Shown: positions 1-8,420 of the stretch, piece by piece
Layout: every line of letters starts with the position of its first letter
Numbering within the stretch: the stretch's first letter is position 1
Notes under the pieces: model-generated
What the model was told of the DNA's origin: nothing
What the model saw: the letters and a program-made list of their open reading frames with translations, nothing else
Database searches by the model: none
NCBI GenBank assembly: GCA_030849805.1
Contig: JASANZ010001780.1
Span: 1-14,977, forward strand
Direction of reading: 5' to 3'
Length of the DNA: 14,977 bases
Source: Sergeia podlipaevii
Lineage: Eukaryota; Euglenozoa; Kinetoplastea; Trypanosomatida; Trypanosomatidae
Program-made: the position numbers and the translations under genes

Positions 1-507
1 CGTAGCAAAAGGCTCGTTGTTTGTTAATGCATAGATATATGATTATAGATATCGCAAAAAAAAAAAATTAATAATAACCACGCATCGTAACAAATTTTGT
101 GTGTGTGTATGTGAGTGAGCTATACTCCTTAAGAGACGCAGTAATATTATCCACTTTTTATTATCTCCATACTCCCCCGACTCATCTCACCCCGTAGCAG
201 GGCCTCCGCCCTCACCCTCCCCCTCACCTTCTACATATATTTTGAAGAGAGTGTGCGCGTGAGAAAGAAGCAAGGAAAAAAATATATATTATAATAATAG
301 CCGAAAAGCACATCGTATCTGATGAGATCAATGCCAGCAGTTAGTCTTGTATAGTACTGTTCAAAAAAGAATCTGTGAGCAACGACCCTCCCTCCTCCCC
401 CTCCCCTCTCTCTTCCCTCCCTATCCCTCTTTTTTTCCTCTGTGCAATGATTTACCCTCCTCTCGCATATTGATTATAAGAGAGAGGAGGAAAGGGGGAT
501 CTCGCAT
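1..507. other. 3' flank of the dsRBD-like gene and spacer to the next, off-window gene
   Basis: No credible coding region is present. The stretch mixes AT-rich microsatellite sequence (poly-A near 55-67, TA runs near 234-241 and 281-291) with a strongly pyrimidine-rich plus-strand block at about 380-440. The short plus-strand reading frame across 347-697 is proline/serine low complexity made by that block and runs into the antisense of the neighbouring gene. I interpret the right part as the 3' UTR of the minus-strand gene ending at 508, and the left part as the trans-splicing region and 5' UTR of a further minus-strand gene whose coding part lies beyond position 1. Confidence 0.6.
231..282 (-). 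promoter_or_regulatory. candidate polypyrimidine tract and 3' splice acceptor for the next gene
   Basis: Read on the minus strand, about 243-282 is a C/T-rich tract (interrupted by a short CG/CA segment). The first AG after it is at 232-231, in the context TGTAG. In trypanosomatids this arrangement directs both spliced-leader addition to the downstream gene and polyadenylation of the upstream one. It would give the gene ending at 508 a 3' UTR of roughly 200 nt. The downstream coding region is not in the window, so the assignment is tentative. A second minus-strand pyrimidine tract lies at about 478-497. Confidence 0.35.
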
Positions 508-3500
508 CTACGAGGACCCTCCACCACCACCACTTTGCGTCTTGTCCACCTGGGTAAGTAGGAGACTGCCTTCAAAGAGATTTTCCAACGCCATAAGTGC
601 AGCAGCCTGCACAGCAGCGTCTGACTCCATCCCGGACCCAAATCCTACCAGCTGCGCCTCACCTCGCTGTATGACAATTCGATTAGGTTGCAAGTAAATA
701 CGGCACTCAAACCCAGACCCTGGCATCTGCGTCTGTTGGATACGGAGCCGCTTCACGTGTCCATACTCACGACGCACACACTGAGCAAGCAGGACGAGCG
801 GCCGTGGGCCCCGTCTAGGCTTCCTCGCGAGTTGCTGCCTCACGGTCTCCACCACGTGATCTGGCAGCTGTTCCACTACAGGCTCTGACAAAATGTGAGT
901 TGCAAGCGCAGTCATGGCACTATCATGCTTGGCGAGGTGATGCAAGATGCGTGGGAAGCTCTTGCGAGCGGCGAGAATAAGAGCATCTTCAGCGCTGTCC
1001 CGCTTTGAGGTATTAATGGCCCGCGCAATAGGAAGGCAGCCGATACGCGGAAGAACAACAGTGGTGAACCAGTAATCGGCCACTTGCACCGATTGTAGGT
1101 CAAGCACCGCGCTCCACTGATGCTGTTGCTCTTCTTCATCCTCCCCCTTAGTATGTGCTGCTGCAACCGCAGCGACCTTGGCGGCGTCGTCCTTTGCCAC
1201 CATCTCATCCTCATCGCCCCAGCCACAACCATCGCCACTGGATGATGCAGCCACCGTTGAGCTGCCGCTATCTTGGGAGCCGCTGCTACTCAAGCAGGCG
1301 GTGGTACCAAAGAAGGTGTTAAAGAGATACACAGCAAGCTGCTTCGGTGTGTAAATGTTTGGAAACGCTTGGGTCTCGAAATCGATCCACATCGTCTCCG
1401 CCCTAGCCCCACCGAGAGCCTTGGAGGCACCCTTGAGAGCGTTGGTTAAGACTACCACCGCGCTGTCCTGCTCTGTTCCCTCAGACTCACACACAAGTAG
1501 ATCCCCTGCACAGCCGAGTACTCGAGCGTCGTAACGCAGGCGCAGCGGATACAGAAGCAACCTTGTCGCAGACTGCATCATTTCAGCAGCACTCAGCGAG
1601 TTACCAGCACCATGACCACCATCGCTCACGAGCACACTCTGCACCACCTCTTCCTCCCCCTCCTCTGCACTCTGAGGGGTAAAACTTGGCTGCTCCGACA
1701 GGTGTCGTGCTTCTAGCGTCCATGAAAAAGGCCTGTGAGACAGGTGTCGTGCCTCCAGCAGTGCGAGTAGCTGAGTCACAAACCCCATTGCACCTGGGCG
1801 GTAATCAAAGCTGTTCTTGTGTGCCATCATAGTAGACTCTTGAAGAGGGTCCATGCTGTCCCTTCGATAGAGCGTTTTATACACCGCCAGTTCCTTTGGG
1901 AAGTACTGTTCTGCGACTCTGTACGTCAGCACACGACGCGCCATACGTGCCTGCGAAAAGGCAGGAGACACTGCCACAACGCGACGGCCTCCGTTGCTCT
2001 CGCCTTCCACATGCGCCTCCATCTCGGCCACCCACTGCGGGAAGCCCAAGTCACCAGAGGCATTGCGAAGGCGAATGCGGAGTTGTTGCCAGCCTAGATC
2101 TTCATCCCCAAAAGCCGCCACAAGAGCAAAGAGATGCCCAATATGGCGCACACGCTTCTCGCGAGGAAGGGCACGGTAGCGACTGCCACGTGCCATCGTG
2201 TCAGCGGAGAGGTCCACATCGGGATGCTGGCGTAGAACGGCCTCATACTGACGTGGAAAGTTCTCTCGCAGTGCCGAAAGACAAGCCAGGCGCCACGCCT
2301 CCCCGCGTTTGCTTGAAACACCACGTGCTAATATCATTTCGGAGCCTGCCACTGGGTCACTCACGGTGATGGTGGCCACCCAGTCATCCTTCCCTCCCGG
2401 CACCCGAGCGTACCGAGTCTGGAAAAAGCACCCAAGCAGTTGTGACGTGATAGTGCCTAGCAACGCGTAACAATTCCAGCGTCCTCGATGATGCGCGACA
2501 AGGTCAAATTGATCGTGACGCGCTACTGCGTATTCTAGTAGCGCTGGCGCGGCAAACAAACAGGCGCCACCGTCGCCGTCGAACATGCTACTGTGACGAC
2601 TGCGCCGAGCACCAATCACGTCAGAGTATTGATCAAGAAGATAGTAAAGTGCTTGTACATAGCCATCGAACTCTACTCTGTAGCGTCCAGCTCCAGTCTC
2701 CTGCCATACCACTGCGCCTTCTGAGAAGAAAGTAGCCGTATAAAGCTCGGGCTTCGAAAAGAATACACCAGCGCCACCTCCCCCTTGTGCACTCTCTGAC
2801 TCACTTCCCTCCTCCTCAACCACTACCACCGTCACCGTCGACACTTCTGTGGGCGACTTGCCAAGCACCTGCCCAATGACACACGACATTGCCTCCAGTT
2901 GCCAGCGCAGTCGATGGAGCAGCGGTGCAAGCGGCACACGACTGCTCAACATATGGCTATGCTGAAAATCCCAGGGCAATTCCGTCTTCATGGCTGCCCA
3001 CGCACTGACCTGATGGGCTGCCAGACGAGACACCTGCTTACGGGCTTGCGTGACGGAGACGTTGCCAGCCGCATCTTCCACGCTCACGATGCCGGTGTAA
3101 GTGCGAGGGTACACCATGTCAAGCATAGAATTGTCGTGATGTGCGTCCGCGTTGCTTGAGTTGACCGTCGCTTGCTCGGAGCCGTCTTGCTCACCGTCGC
3201 AACTACCGCTCTGTTGAGCGGTGGCATCCTCCATGCACTGTGCCGTGACTGCCTTCCCCTGAGGTGCGAGTACCGCCCTCAGCTCCGCGACACTCGCCAG
3301 CATCACCTCTGGCGAGTCAGCCTCTACTCGAAATTGGGTGCGCAGCGCAGCTAGTGCACGCCCGAGTGCTTCTCGTGGTGTTGCCCCCGTTTCTTCAAGC
3401 GCTAGACCCATGTGCGCAACAGGGCTCCACTCGTCCTTGAGATACGCCCGGCACCTCCATTGATCACTTGCAAAAGGTCCCTGTGAAGAGGTAGAGCACT

Positions 3501-4419
3501 CCCTCTCCTCTAGCTGCTGCTGCTGCTGGTGCAGTTGCTCTTGCTCTTCCGTGCCAGGGGATGATGAATGAAGCCGCGGTGGCTTGATAGAAAACTTTAC
3601 GTTTCTGCTAAAGTGAGCACACAGCTCACGCAATTCGTCCGCCACCGCTTTCAGTTCCTTCTGTTGAAGAGATAAGTACTGCTGATGCTCGCTGCTATTG
3701 TGATGCCGGTACTGCTGCTGCTGCTGTCGACGACGACCGCCATGCGCGGAGGACGAACGCAGCGAGTTCGAGGCACTGACGTCAGGCCTGATAAACTCGA
3801 TATCGCTATTTAGCGCTTGAAGGACACACTTCTCAACAGTGTCATGCGCGTTCTTTCCCTTAGTGGCAGCCAGTTCCACCGCAAACCCCAGCAATCTAAA
3901 CGTGGCGGAGGCGCGGTAGTAAAAGTTGGCATCTTCGCCCCCCTCCGCAGCTGCTGTTGTCGTTGCAGCTGCGCCACTCCTTGTCGTGTCACTTTCAATG
4001 CCCTCTTCACCCGCTTGCTGCCGTTGTTGCAGCTTCTTCTGATGGTACAGATGGGATTGCTCTAGGCGATGAAACACAAGTTTTGCCTGTGGTCCAAAGA
4101 CGCGACGTAGCCGACTTTCAGCACTCGCTACGTGTTGTTCTCTGTCGTACTCACCTCCATCCATCTCACTTGTGTCTACATGTGCCTGTGAGGGCACTGC
4201 CTTGAGTACTCTGGTGGTGCTGGACACATAATGCCTTCTTGATACTGTCACCGCTGCTGCTGCAGATGATGATGCTACAGCAGTGGCAGGGCTTAAGGCA
4301 CTAGCGTGACTACCTGTAGAGTAGTGCCTGCCATAAGACTGAGGAAGGACACGATAGCAGAAGATGACCAGTGATGATGTCATCTTTCTATGCGCCAGGT
4401 ATAAGCGGTTCCCATTCAT
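508..4419 (-). CDS. mitochondrial protein with tandem dsRNA-binding-domain-like modules
   Basis: Predicted 1303 residues, starting at the ATG at 4419. The open frame extends to 4629 only with a TTG start and AT-rich sequence, and a splice acceptor at 4450-4449 would remove it. Residues 1-40 are basic, with Arg, Ser and Tyr and few acidics, as in a mitochondrial presequence. At least eight segments resemble the alpha-beta-beta-beta-alpha dsRBD plan, at about 100-205, 250-363, 493-602, 622-727, 754-848, 873-966, 1023-1162 and 1203-1285. Each ends in an Ala/Leu-rich helix preceded by a polar or glycine turn. The last is clearest: P-L-V-L-L near 1207, F-E-C-R-I-Y near 1237, then an Ala-rich helix through A-L-M-A-L-E-N-L-F. 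Poly-Gln and Ser/Ala/Glu linkers separate modules. I cannot name the orthologue. A kinetoplast RNA-editing or RNA-processing complex subunit is the best guess, by inference only. Confidence 0.85.
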   Translation of the reverse strand: MNGNRLYLAHRKMTSSLVIFCYRVLPQSYGRHYSTGSHASALSPATAVASSSAAAAVTVSRRHYVSSTTRVLKAVPSQAHVDTSEMDGGEYDREQHVASAESRLRRVFGPQAKLVFHRLEQSHLYHQKKLQQRQQAGEEGIESDTTRSGAAATTTAAAEGGEDANFYYRASATFRLLGFAVELAATKGKNAHDTVEKCVLQALNSDIEFIRPDVSASNSLRSSSAHGGRRRQQQQQYRHHNSSEHQQYLSLQQKELKAVADELRELCAHFSRNVKFSIKPPRLHSSSPGTEEQEQLHQQQQQLEERECSTSSQGPFASDQWRCRAYLKDEWSPVAHMGLALEETGATPREALGRALAALRTQFRVEADSPEVMLASVAELRAVLAPQGKAVTAQCMEDATAQQSGSCDGEQDGSEQATVNSSNADAHHDNSMLDMVYPRTYTGIVSVEDAAGNVSVTQARKQVSRLAAHQVSAWAAMKTELPWDFQHSHMLSSRVPLAPLLHRLRWQLEAMSCVIGQVLGKSPTEVSTVTVVVVEEEGSESESAQGGGGAGVFFSKPELYTATFFSEGAVVWQETGAGRYRVEFDGYVQALYYLLDQYSDVIGARRSRHSSMFDGDGGACLFAAPALLEYAVARHDQFDLVAHHRGRWNCYALLGTITSQLLGCFFQTRYARVPGGKDDWVATITVSDPVAGSEMILARGVSSKRGEAWRLACLSALRENFPRQYEAVLRQHPDVDLSADTMARGSRYRALPREKRVRHIGHLFALVAAFGDEDLGWQQLRIRLRNASGDLGFPQWVAEMEAHVEGESNGGRRVVAVSPAFSQARMARRVLTYRVAEQYFPKELAVYKTLYRRDSMDPLQESTMMAHKNSFDYRPGAMGFVTQLLALLEARHLSHRPFSWTLEARHLSEQPSFTPQSAEEGEEEVVQSVLVSDGGHGAGNSLSAAEMMQSATRLLLYPLRLRYDARVLGCAGDLLVCESEGTEQDSAVVVLTNALKGASKALGGARAETMWIDFETQAFPNIYTPKQLAVYLFNTFFGTTACLSSSGSQDSGSSTVAASSSGDGCGWGDEDEMVAKDDAAKVAAVAAAHTKGEDEEEQQHQWSAVLDLQSVQVADYWFTTVVLPRIGCLPIARAINTSKRDSAEDALILAARKSFPRILHHLAKHDSAMTALATHILSEPVVEQLPDHVVETVRQQLARKPRRGPRPLVLLAQCVRREYGHVKRLRIQQTQMPGSGFECRIYLQPNRIVIQRGEAQLVGFGSGMESDAAVQAAALMALENLFEGSLLLTQVDKTQSGGGGGSS
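1675..1758 (-). repeat. two tandem 42-bp units inside the dsRBD-like gene
   Basis: Residues 888-901 and 902-915 of the protein are two consecutive 14-residue units. Both begin L-E-A-R-H-L-S and continue with similar residues. At DNA level the 14-base core GACAGGTGTCGTGC occurs at 1697-1710 and again at 1739-1752, exactly 42 bases apart. The rest of each unit has diverged. This looks like an in-frame tandem duplication that lengthened the first half of the sixth module. Confidence 0.75.
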
Positions 4420-4448
4420 CTTCACTATTTCTCTTTTCTCCCTTTTTT

Positions 4449-4502
4449 CTGTGTATTGCAAGTTATTTCGCCAATATATATGAAAGGGAAAAGAAAGAGA
4501 GG
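4449..4502 (-). promoter_or_regulatory. polypyrimidine tract and trans-splice acceptor of the dsRBD-like gene
   Basis: On the minus strand a C/T tract spans about 4502-4482 (TCTCTTTCTTTTCCCTTTC), and the first AG downstream is at 4450-4449 (ACACAG). Joining the spliced leader here gives a 29-nt purine-rich 5' UTR with no ATG before the one at 4419. This is the main reason for choosing that start. The position is predicted by rule, not observed. Confidence 0.65.
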
Positions 4503-4705
4503 ACAGCAGTATAGTGAAGTATTTTAAACCCTCTCTTCCGCATTCACACTCGCAAGGAGCGTGGGTATATATACATATATTGACGTTTGCTAGATAAAAT
4601 AGTTTTTCAAGCATACGCTTTTCGGTCAATGCGAAGGTTTACATCAGCAAACTAGTCACGCGAGAGGGAAAAGTAAACCTCTTTTATTTTTCTTTCTGAA
4701 AGAAG

Positions 4706-4737
<32 letters not shown>

Positions 4738-4738
4738 C
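4706..4738. repeat. compound (CA)n(TA)n microsatellite
   Basis: An uninterrupted CA run from 4706 changes directly into a TA run from about 4721 to 4737. Dinucleotide repeats of this kind recur in the spacers of this window and lie outside coding sequence. Confidence 0.9.
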
Positions 4739-5330
4739 AGCCCTCGAGTTGAATGCTTCAATCACACCAGCATCACAATGTAGATAGCGTCTCCCCCTTC
4801 CCCTTCCACATGCATCGCAGTTGATATGCACTCATGGAGAAGGAAAAGGGAAAAAGAAAAAGAAAGCAGCTATCCAACCATCGTGTTTACAGCAAAAAAA
4901 CTCAAAGAAGCACATACATATGAATAAACTTGTTTTTCGTTTTTTAAGCTAACTACTTTTCAGTTTGCACAAAGACAAAGGCGATGGACTTCAACCATCA
5001 GATAACAATAAACAGCTAGGAAAAAAAGAAAAGAAGAGCGTCAGTATATCAAGGCCTCGTATAACGAGCACGTACTTGCACGTTTTTTTTTCTTTGTTTC
5101 CCTAAATAGTAAGCAGCCGTCGTAAGGTCTGGGGACTACAGAATGACAACCTCAAAGATCGATGAGGAGAGAGAGAAAGACAAGGAGCAATGCACACATG
5201 TGTTGCATTAACTAGTACAGCTTTTCTGGCCTCTCCCCTTGTCTAATCCAAATTCCATTTTTTTCCATCGTGGTGTCTCATCTCTCTTTTCTTCACTTTT
5301 CTTCTTTGCTTCACATCCTGCATAGTTCAA

Positions 5331-7400
5331 TCACAGAAGGAACACAGGGACTGCAACCTTGGCGCCTGGCATCGGAGCAATGGGCGAAGGTGCTTCGGGC
5401 TTTCCAGGCGTACAGGCATAGAGAAATTGGCGATTGCCAGTCACCTCATCAAAGTTCGCCTTGGCAAGATCACTATCTGTAAAGCCACCCATGGTAGGAA
5501 CATAGAGCAGCTGGGCATGCAGAAACTCATTTGCAATGAGAAGCAGGTGCTGCGCCTTTTCAGTGCTCTTGATGGATACGAAGATGGAGAACACCACCTG
5601 CGCCACCACCACCAGCACTGCCGAGTCATCACTGCGACTAGACTCATGGAGCTCACGCACACGGAAGACAACGAGGTCGGTCAGCTTGTCTTCCCCACGG
5701 CGCGCATACACCTTCAACCCGGTGGCTAGAATTCCACACATGAGGTCCTCCACCGAGTTAGGAACATATTGTAGCTCCACTCCGGCTTCTGCGCCAGGAA
5801 CGTTCTGAAGGAAGTCTAGCACCCATCCGACGTGGACAGTGTTATCTCTATCTATGCACACCCATGGCTCAAGCGCCTCAGCGTACTTGGCTTTGAGAGA
5901 AGCCGGTGCAGTTCCCTTCAATGCGACATCGGCTCGCAGCACCTCGGTGTACTCGAGAAACTCTGGAATTGCGCTATGTGCGTAGGATGAGGCCAGCACC
6001 TGTGGGGCAGCCAACACACGCCGGAACCACTTCACCATCGCCACAGCGGTGGGCGGGCGGGGCAGGAGCGCGGGAGTCGCAAAAAATACCGTCTCTGCGC
6101 CAGACCCACTGAGCTGTGTAGAGAGAGACTGCATTAACGCTGGGGCTACAACGCCTTTGCCTCTGTAAGCGAACTTCACAGCGAGGCAGCCAGCTACGGA
6201 CACTTTACCAGGCTTGAGGTTCTTGAGAACCGGATTGCCACCCTTGAGGTGTCCGCCAAGAGAAAGGGCAGCCACCACGCCGGCTACATCACCTCGCTCC
6301 TTCTCTTCTGCACCAGTAGAAGTGGCAACAACTACGGTGAGACGAGGGGCATGCGCGATAACGGTGTCTGCCTCTAGTGGCTTCAACCAACTAGAGAAGC
6401 CACTGGCAACACCATCACACATGGACGGAAGCGACTGCAGCAACGCAGTGCGCTCGATTGAGGCGGTACTGGCGTCCGTCGCAAGGCTGTGCTTTCCCTC
6501 TCCTGCACAGTAAATAGTAATGCCTTCCTTCTCTGCCTTTTCGTTAACGGAGGACGCAGAGGAAGAGCTCGCGGCCACACCCCAGAATGCACGAGCGCGG
6601 GTTGTTTGAGGAGGAGCGGGGGCGGGCTTGCCCACCACAAAGCCTGGAGGCTTGATGGCAAACTTGTTGAACAGGTCCTCGACCGGCGAGGGCTTCAGGG
6701 ACGAGCAGATGTGCCCTATCAATGTGAGTATCTCCTCGTCGTGACCAGCGAGCACTGCGACGTCCATCGGCGTCATGCCATTTTCGTCTTCGATAGCGGG
6801 TACATTGGCGGCAGCTAACACACCAAGAGTAAACTTACTTCCACTATCTGCTGCATAGTGCATGGCATTGCGTCCCTTGTTGTCCACTAGCTTTGCGAGG
6901 GAGGCACCAGTAGCGTAGGCAACGGCGTTCATGTTCTCTGTATCACCCATCTTCGCGCACCGCAGGGCCTCAAACTCATCCAGTACGTGACGGGTCTTCT
7001 CCATGGTGGTGTGCACCACCTGAATATCGGTATCCGCCATATCCTCCTCACTGAGACGTGTGTAGCGTAGTGACTGGGCAGACTGCTGCTGCTGCTGACC
7101 GCCAGGCATTATGAAATCCTCGACAAAGTCGAGGAACTGTTCCTCCTGGTCATCGTAGCCTTCCTGCTCTCCGCCGTAGTCGCCGCATTCCCCACCATAA
7201 CCGTCTTGACCACCGTAGGCCTCAGTTGCGTGACCAGCGTAGGCGTAACCTAGGTGCGGCTGCTGCACCTGCTGCTGTGATTCTTTTGACTGCTGACCCT
7301 CACGCGCTTTTTTCTCCTTTAATTCTGCAAGTTTCCTCGCCATCTCCATGCGCTTCTCATCGCTCATGGCCTTATGGTCCTGTGGGTTTTGATCTGACAT
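5331..7400 (-). CDS. ankyrin-repeat protein with a divergent N-myristoyltransferase-like domain
   Basis: 689 residues from the ATG at 7400; the predicted leader contains no other ATG. Residues 12-45 form a charged helix rich in Lys/Glu/Gln. Residues 50-90 are Tyr/Gly/Asp/Glu low complexity with repeated Y-G-G, followed by a Gln5 run at 102-106. Residues 142-230 hold two ankyrin-type repeats (N-K-G-R-N-A-M-H-Y-A-A near 174-184 and E-N-G-M-T-P-M-D-V-A near 206-215). From about 290 to the end the order of motifs follows NMT: C-L-A-V (405-408) where NMT has its F-L-x-V oxyanion strand, R-G-K-G-V-V-A-P (413-420) at the acyl-CoA phosphate loop, L-L-P-R-P (445-449), W-F-R-R-V-L (458-463), G-N-R-Q-F-L-Y (655-661), and a hydrophobic terminus ending in Leu. 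The usual W-A-L-x-P-P-G-W motif is not intact. Family assignment is by eye. It may be a pseudoenzyme. Confidence 0.85.
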   Translation of the reverse strand: MSDQNPQDHKAMSDEKRMEMARKLAELKEKKAREGQQSKESQQQVQQPHLGYAYAGHATEAYGGQDGYGGECGDYGGEQEGYDDQEEQFLDFVEDFIMPGGQQQQQSAQSLRYTRLSEEDMADTDIQVVHTTMEKTRHVLDEFEALRCAKMGDTENMNAVAYATGASLAKLVDNKGRNAMHYAADSGSKFTLGVLAAANVPAIEDENGMTPMDVAVLAGHDEEILTLIGHICSSLKPSPVEDLFNKFAIKPPGFVVGKPAPAPPQTTRARAFWGVAASSSSASSVNEKAEKEGITIYCAGEGKHSLATDASTASIERTALLQSLPSMCDGVASGFSSWLKPLEADTVIAHAPRLTVVVATSTGAEEKERGDVAGVVAALSLGGHLKGGNPVLKNLKPGKVSVAGCLAVKFAYRGKGVVAPALMQSLSTQLSGSGAETVFFATPALLPRPPTAVAMVKWFRRVLAAPQVLASSYAHSAIPEFLEYTEVLRADVALKGTAPASLKAKYAEALEPWVCIDRDNTVHVGWVLDFLQNVPGAEAGVELQYVPNSVEDLMCGILATGLKVYARRGEDKLTDLVVFRVRELHESSRSDDSAVLVVVAQVVFSIFVSIKSTEKAQHLLLIANEFLHAQLLYVPTMGGFTDSDLAKANFDEVTGNRQFLYACTPGKPEAPSPIAPMPGAKVAVPVFLL

Positions 7401-7971
7401 TTCTTGATTTCTTGCTTTCTTTTGTGAAATAAAAAATTTGATCTGTTACTGAAGAGACACTACAGCAAATACACCCCTATTGTTATTCACAAAAGGTAGA
7501 TACAACTATACGTAGGAGCCGAGCTATCTAAGTAAATGTATGTTCTCTCTGTTTGCTTTTTTTTTCTTAACGGAATAAAATGATATGCTATCGCACTAAC
7601 TAAAATACTTCCTCATGCAGAAAATGAATTAACATCGTGAGAAAGAGGAAAATAATAAAAAAAAGAAGGAGGGGGGAACAAAGAAATCATTGAATGACCC
7701 GCAAAACAAACAAACAAAAAAAAAACGGCAGCTAAGTTTATATGTGGTTCATAATGAATGGCGTCTATCATCCGAGCAGCCAAAGAAAAAAGCGGCCGTA
7801 TTCAAAGTCGCACGAAAAGCATGATGAGTTCTACTACTAATATTTCATTTTTTTTTCTCTGTGATAGGGATGGCAAATACGTCATGAATAAACTCATAGA
7901 GAGTTCTCCTTTTCCTGCCACCCCCCAAAAAGTAAGTAGCGCTAGCAGCAGTCAGCCAAAAAAAGGGCTTT
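7401..7971. other. intergenic: 3' UTR of the small membrane-protein gene and leader of the ankyrin-NMT gene
   Basis: About 570 bases, AT-rich, with poly-T at 7557-7566, an A-rich/CAAA run at 7700-7725 and a T-run at 7848-7857. No ORF here resembles a protein, and no tRNA-like or structured RNA gene was recognised. The left part is the predicted 5' UTR and acceptor of the gene starting at 7400. The right part should be the 3' UTR of the gene ending at 7972. Confidence 0.65.
7612..7687 (-). promoter_or_regulatory. polypyrimidine tract and trans-splice acceptor of the ankyrin-NMT gene
   Basis: On the minus strand, about 7687-7640 is dominated by C and T, including a CCCCCC run and a T8 run. The first downstream AG is at 7613-7612. 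The resulting leader of about 211 nt contains no ATG before the start at 7400, while an ATG lies just upstream of the AG (7616-7614). The exact acceptor is a rule-based guess, and AGs further downstream are possible. Confidence 0.5.
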
Positions 7972-8418
7972 TCATTTAGAGGAATCCTTTTCAAATCCAC
8001 TCACTACCTTCTTTGAGATTAAACATGGTATGTATTCAGGCGAAGGGTTCGGCTTCACAAATTCCATGAGTAAGTTAAGGCCAATTAGAAGCAGGGCAGC
8101 GAATAGGCCAAAGCCATACACCATCCGCCAATTCGTGACCTTGTCCTCCTCAATCAACCTCTTTTCAATTTGTTCGCGCTCACGGATCTTTGCAAATTCA
8201 CTTCCTAAAGGAACTCCCTTGCCTCCATAGCGCCGACGCACCTCTTCCTTCTCAGAGCTCCGCCACCGCTTAGGGTCTGTACTGTGTTCAATGAAGTACC
8301 TTCTCTGCGTGACAAGCACCATACAAGTGGCGGCAGTGGCGCCTCTGGCAGCTACAAGGATAGATGAAAAGCATCTTGTCAGCCGAGGCTGACGTATTAG
8401 AGCTAATCCTGCATTCAT
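7972..8418 (-). CDS. small mitochondrial inner-membrane-type protein, unknown function
   Basis: 148 residues from the ATG at 8418. The open frame extends one codon further to a GTG, which I reject. The first 40 residues lack acids and contain Arg at intervals with Ser, Ala and Leu (R-Q-P-R-L-T-R-C-F-S-S), typical of a mitochondrial presequence. A charged segment at about 45-95 ends in an Arg/Glu-rich helix (F-A-K-I-R-E-R-E-Q-I-E-K-R). One clear membrane span lies at about 98-119 (M-V-Y-G-F-G-L-F-A-A-L-L-L-I-G-L-N-L-L-M), followed by a short tail with P-N-P-S-P-E-Y. The architecture fits an accessory subunit of a respiratory or import complex, but I do not recognise the family and assign no function. 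AT-rich spacers flank it on both sides, which supports a real gene rather than a fragment. Confidence 0.8.
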   Translation of the reverse strand: MNAGLALIRQPRLTRCFSSILVAARGATAATCMVLVTQRRYFIEHSTDPKRWRSSEKEEVRRRYGGKGVPLGSEFAKIREREQIEKRLIEEDKVTNWRMVYGFGLFAALLLIGLNLLMEFVKPNPSPEYIPCLISKKVVSGFEKDSSK

Positions 8419-8420
8419 CA

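Larger units (their letters stand above)
4420..5330. other. intergenic: 3' UTR of the ankyrin-NMT gene and 5' region of the dsRBD-like gene
   Basis: About 900 bases with no coding region of recognisable type. It holds the predicted acceptor and short leader at the left end, a CA/TA microsatellite, several A-rich and T-rich runs (for example near 4845-4865 and 5083-5096), and a purine-rich stretch near 5165-5182. No tRNA box B motif or other RNA gene was recognised on either strand. Most of it should be the 3' UTR of the gene ending at 5331. Confidence 0.65.

Noticed and set aside
4420..4629. N-terminal extension of the dsRBD-like protein to 4629
   Set aside because: The codon at 4629 is TTG. 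The extension is AT-rich and crosses a good polypyrimidine tract and AG, and the mitochondrial presequence begins at the ATG at 4419.
7815..7965. Possible C/D snoRNA (an ATGATGAG box near 7819)
   Set aside because: No paired D box with a terminal stem at suitable distance was found; single TGATGA matches are expected by chance.
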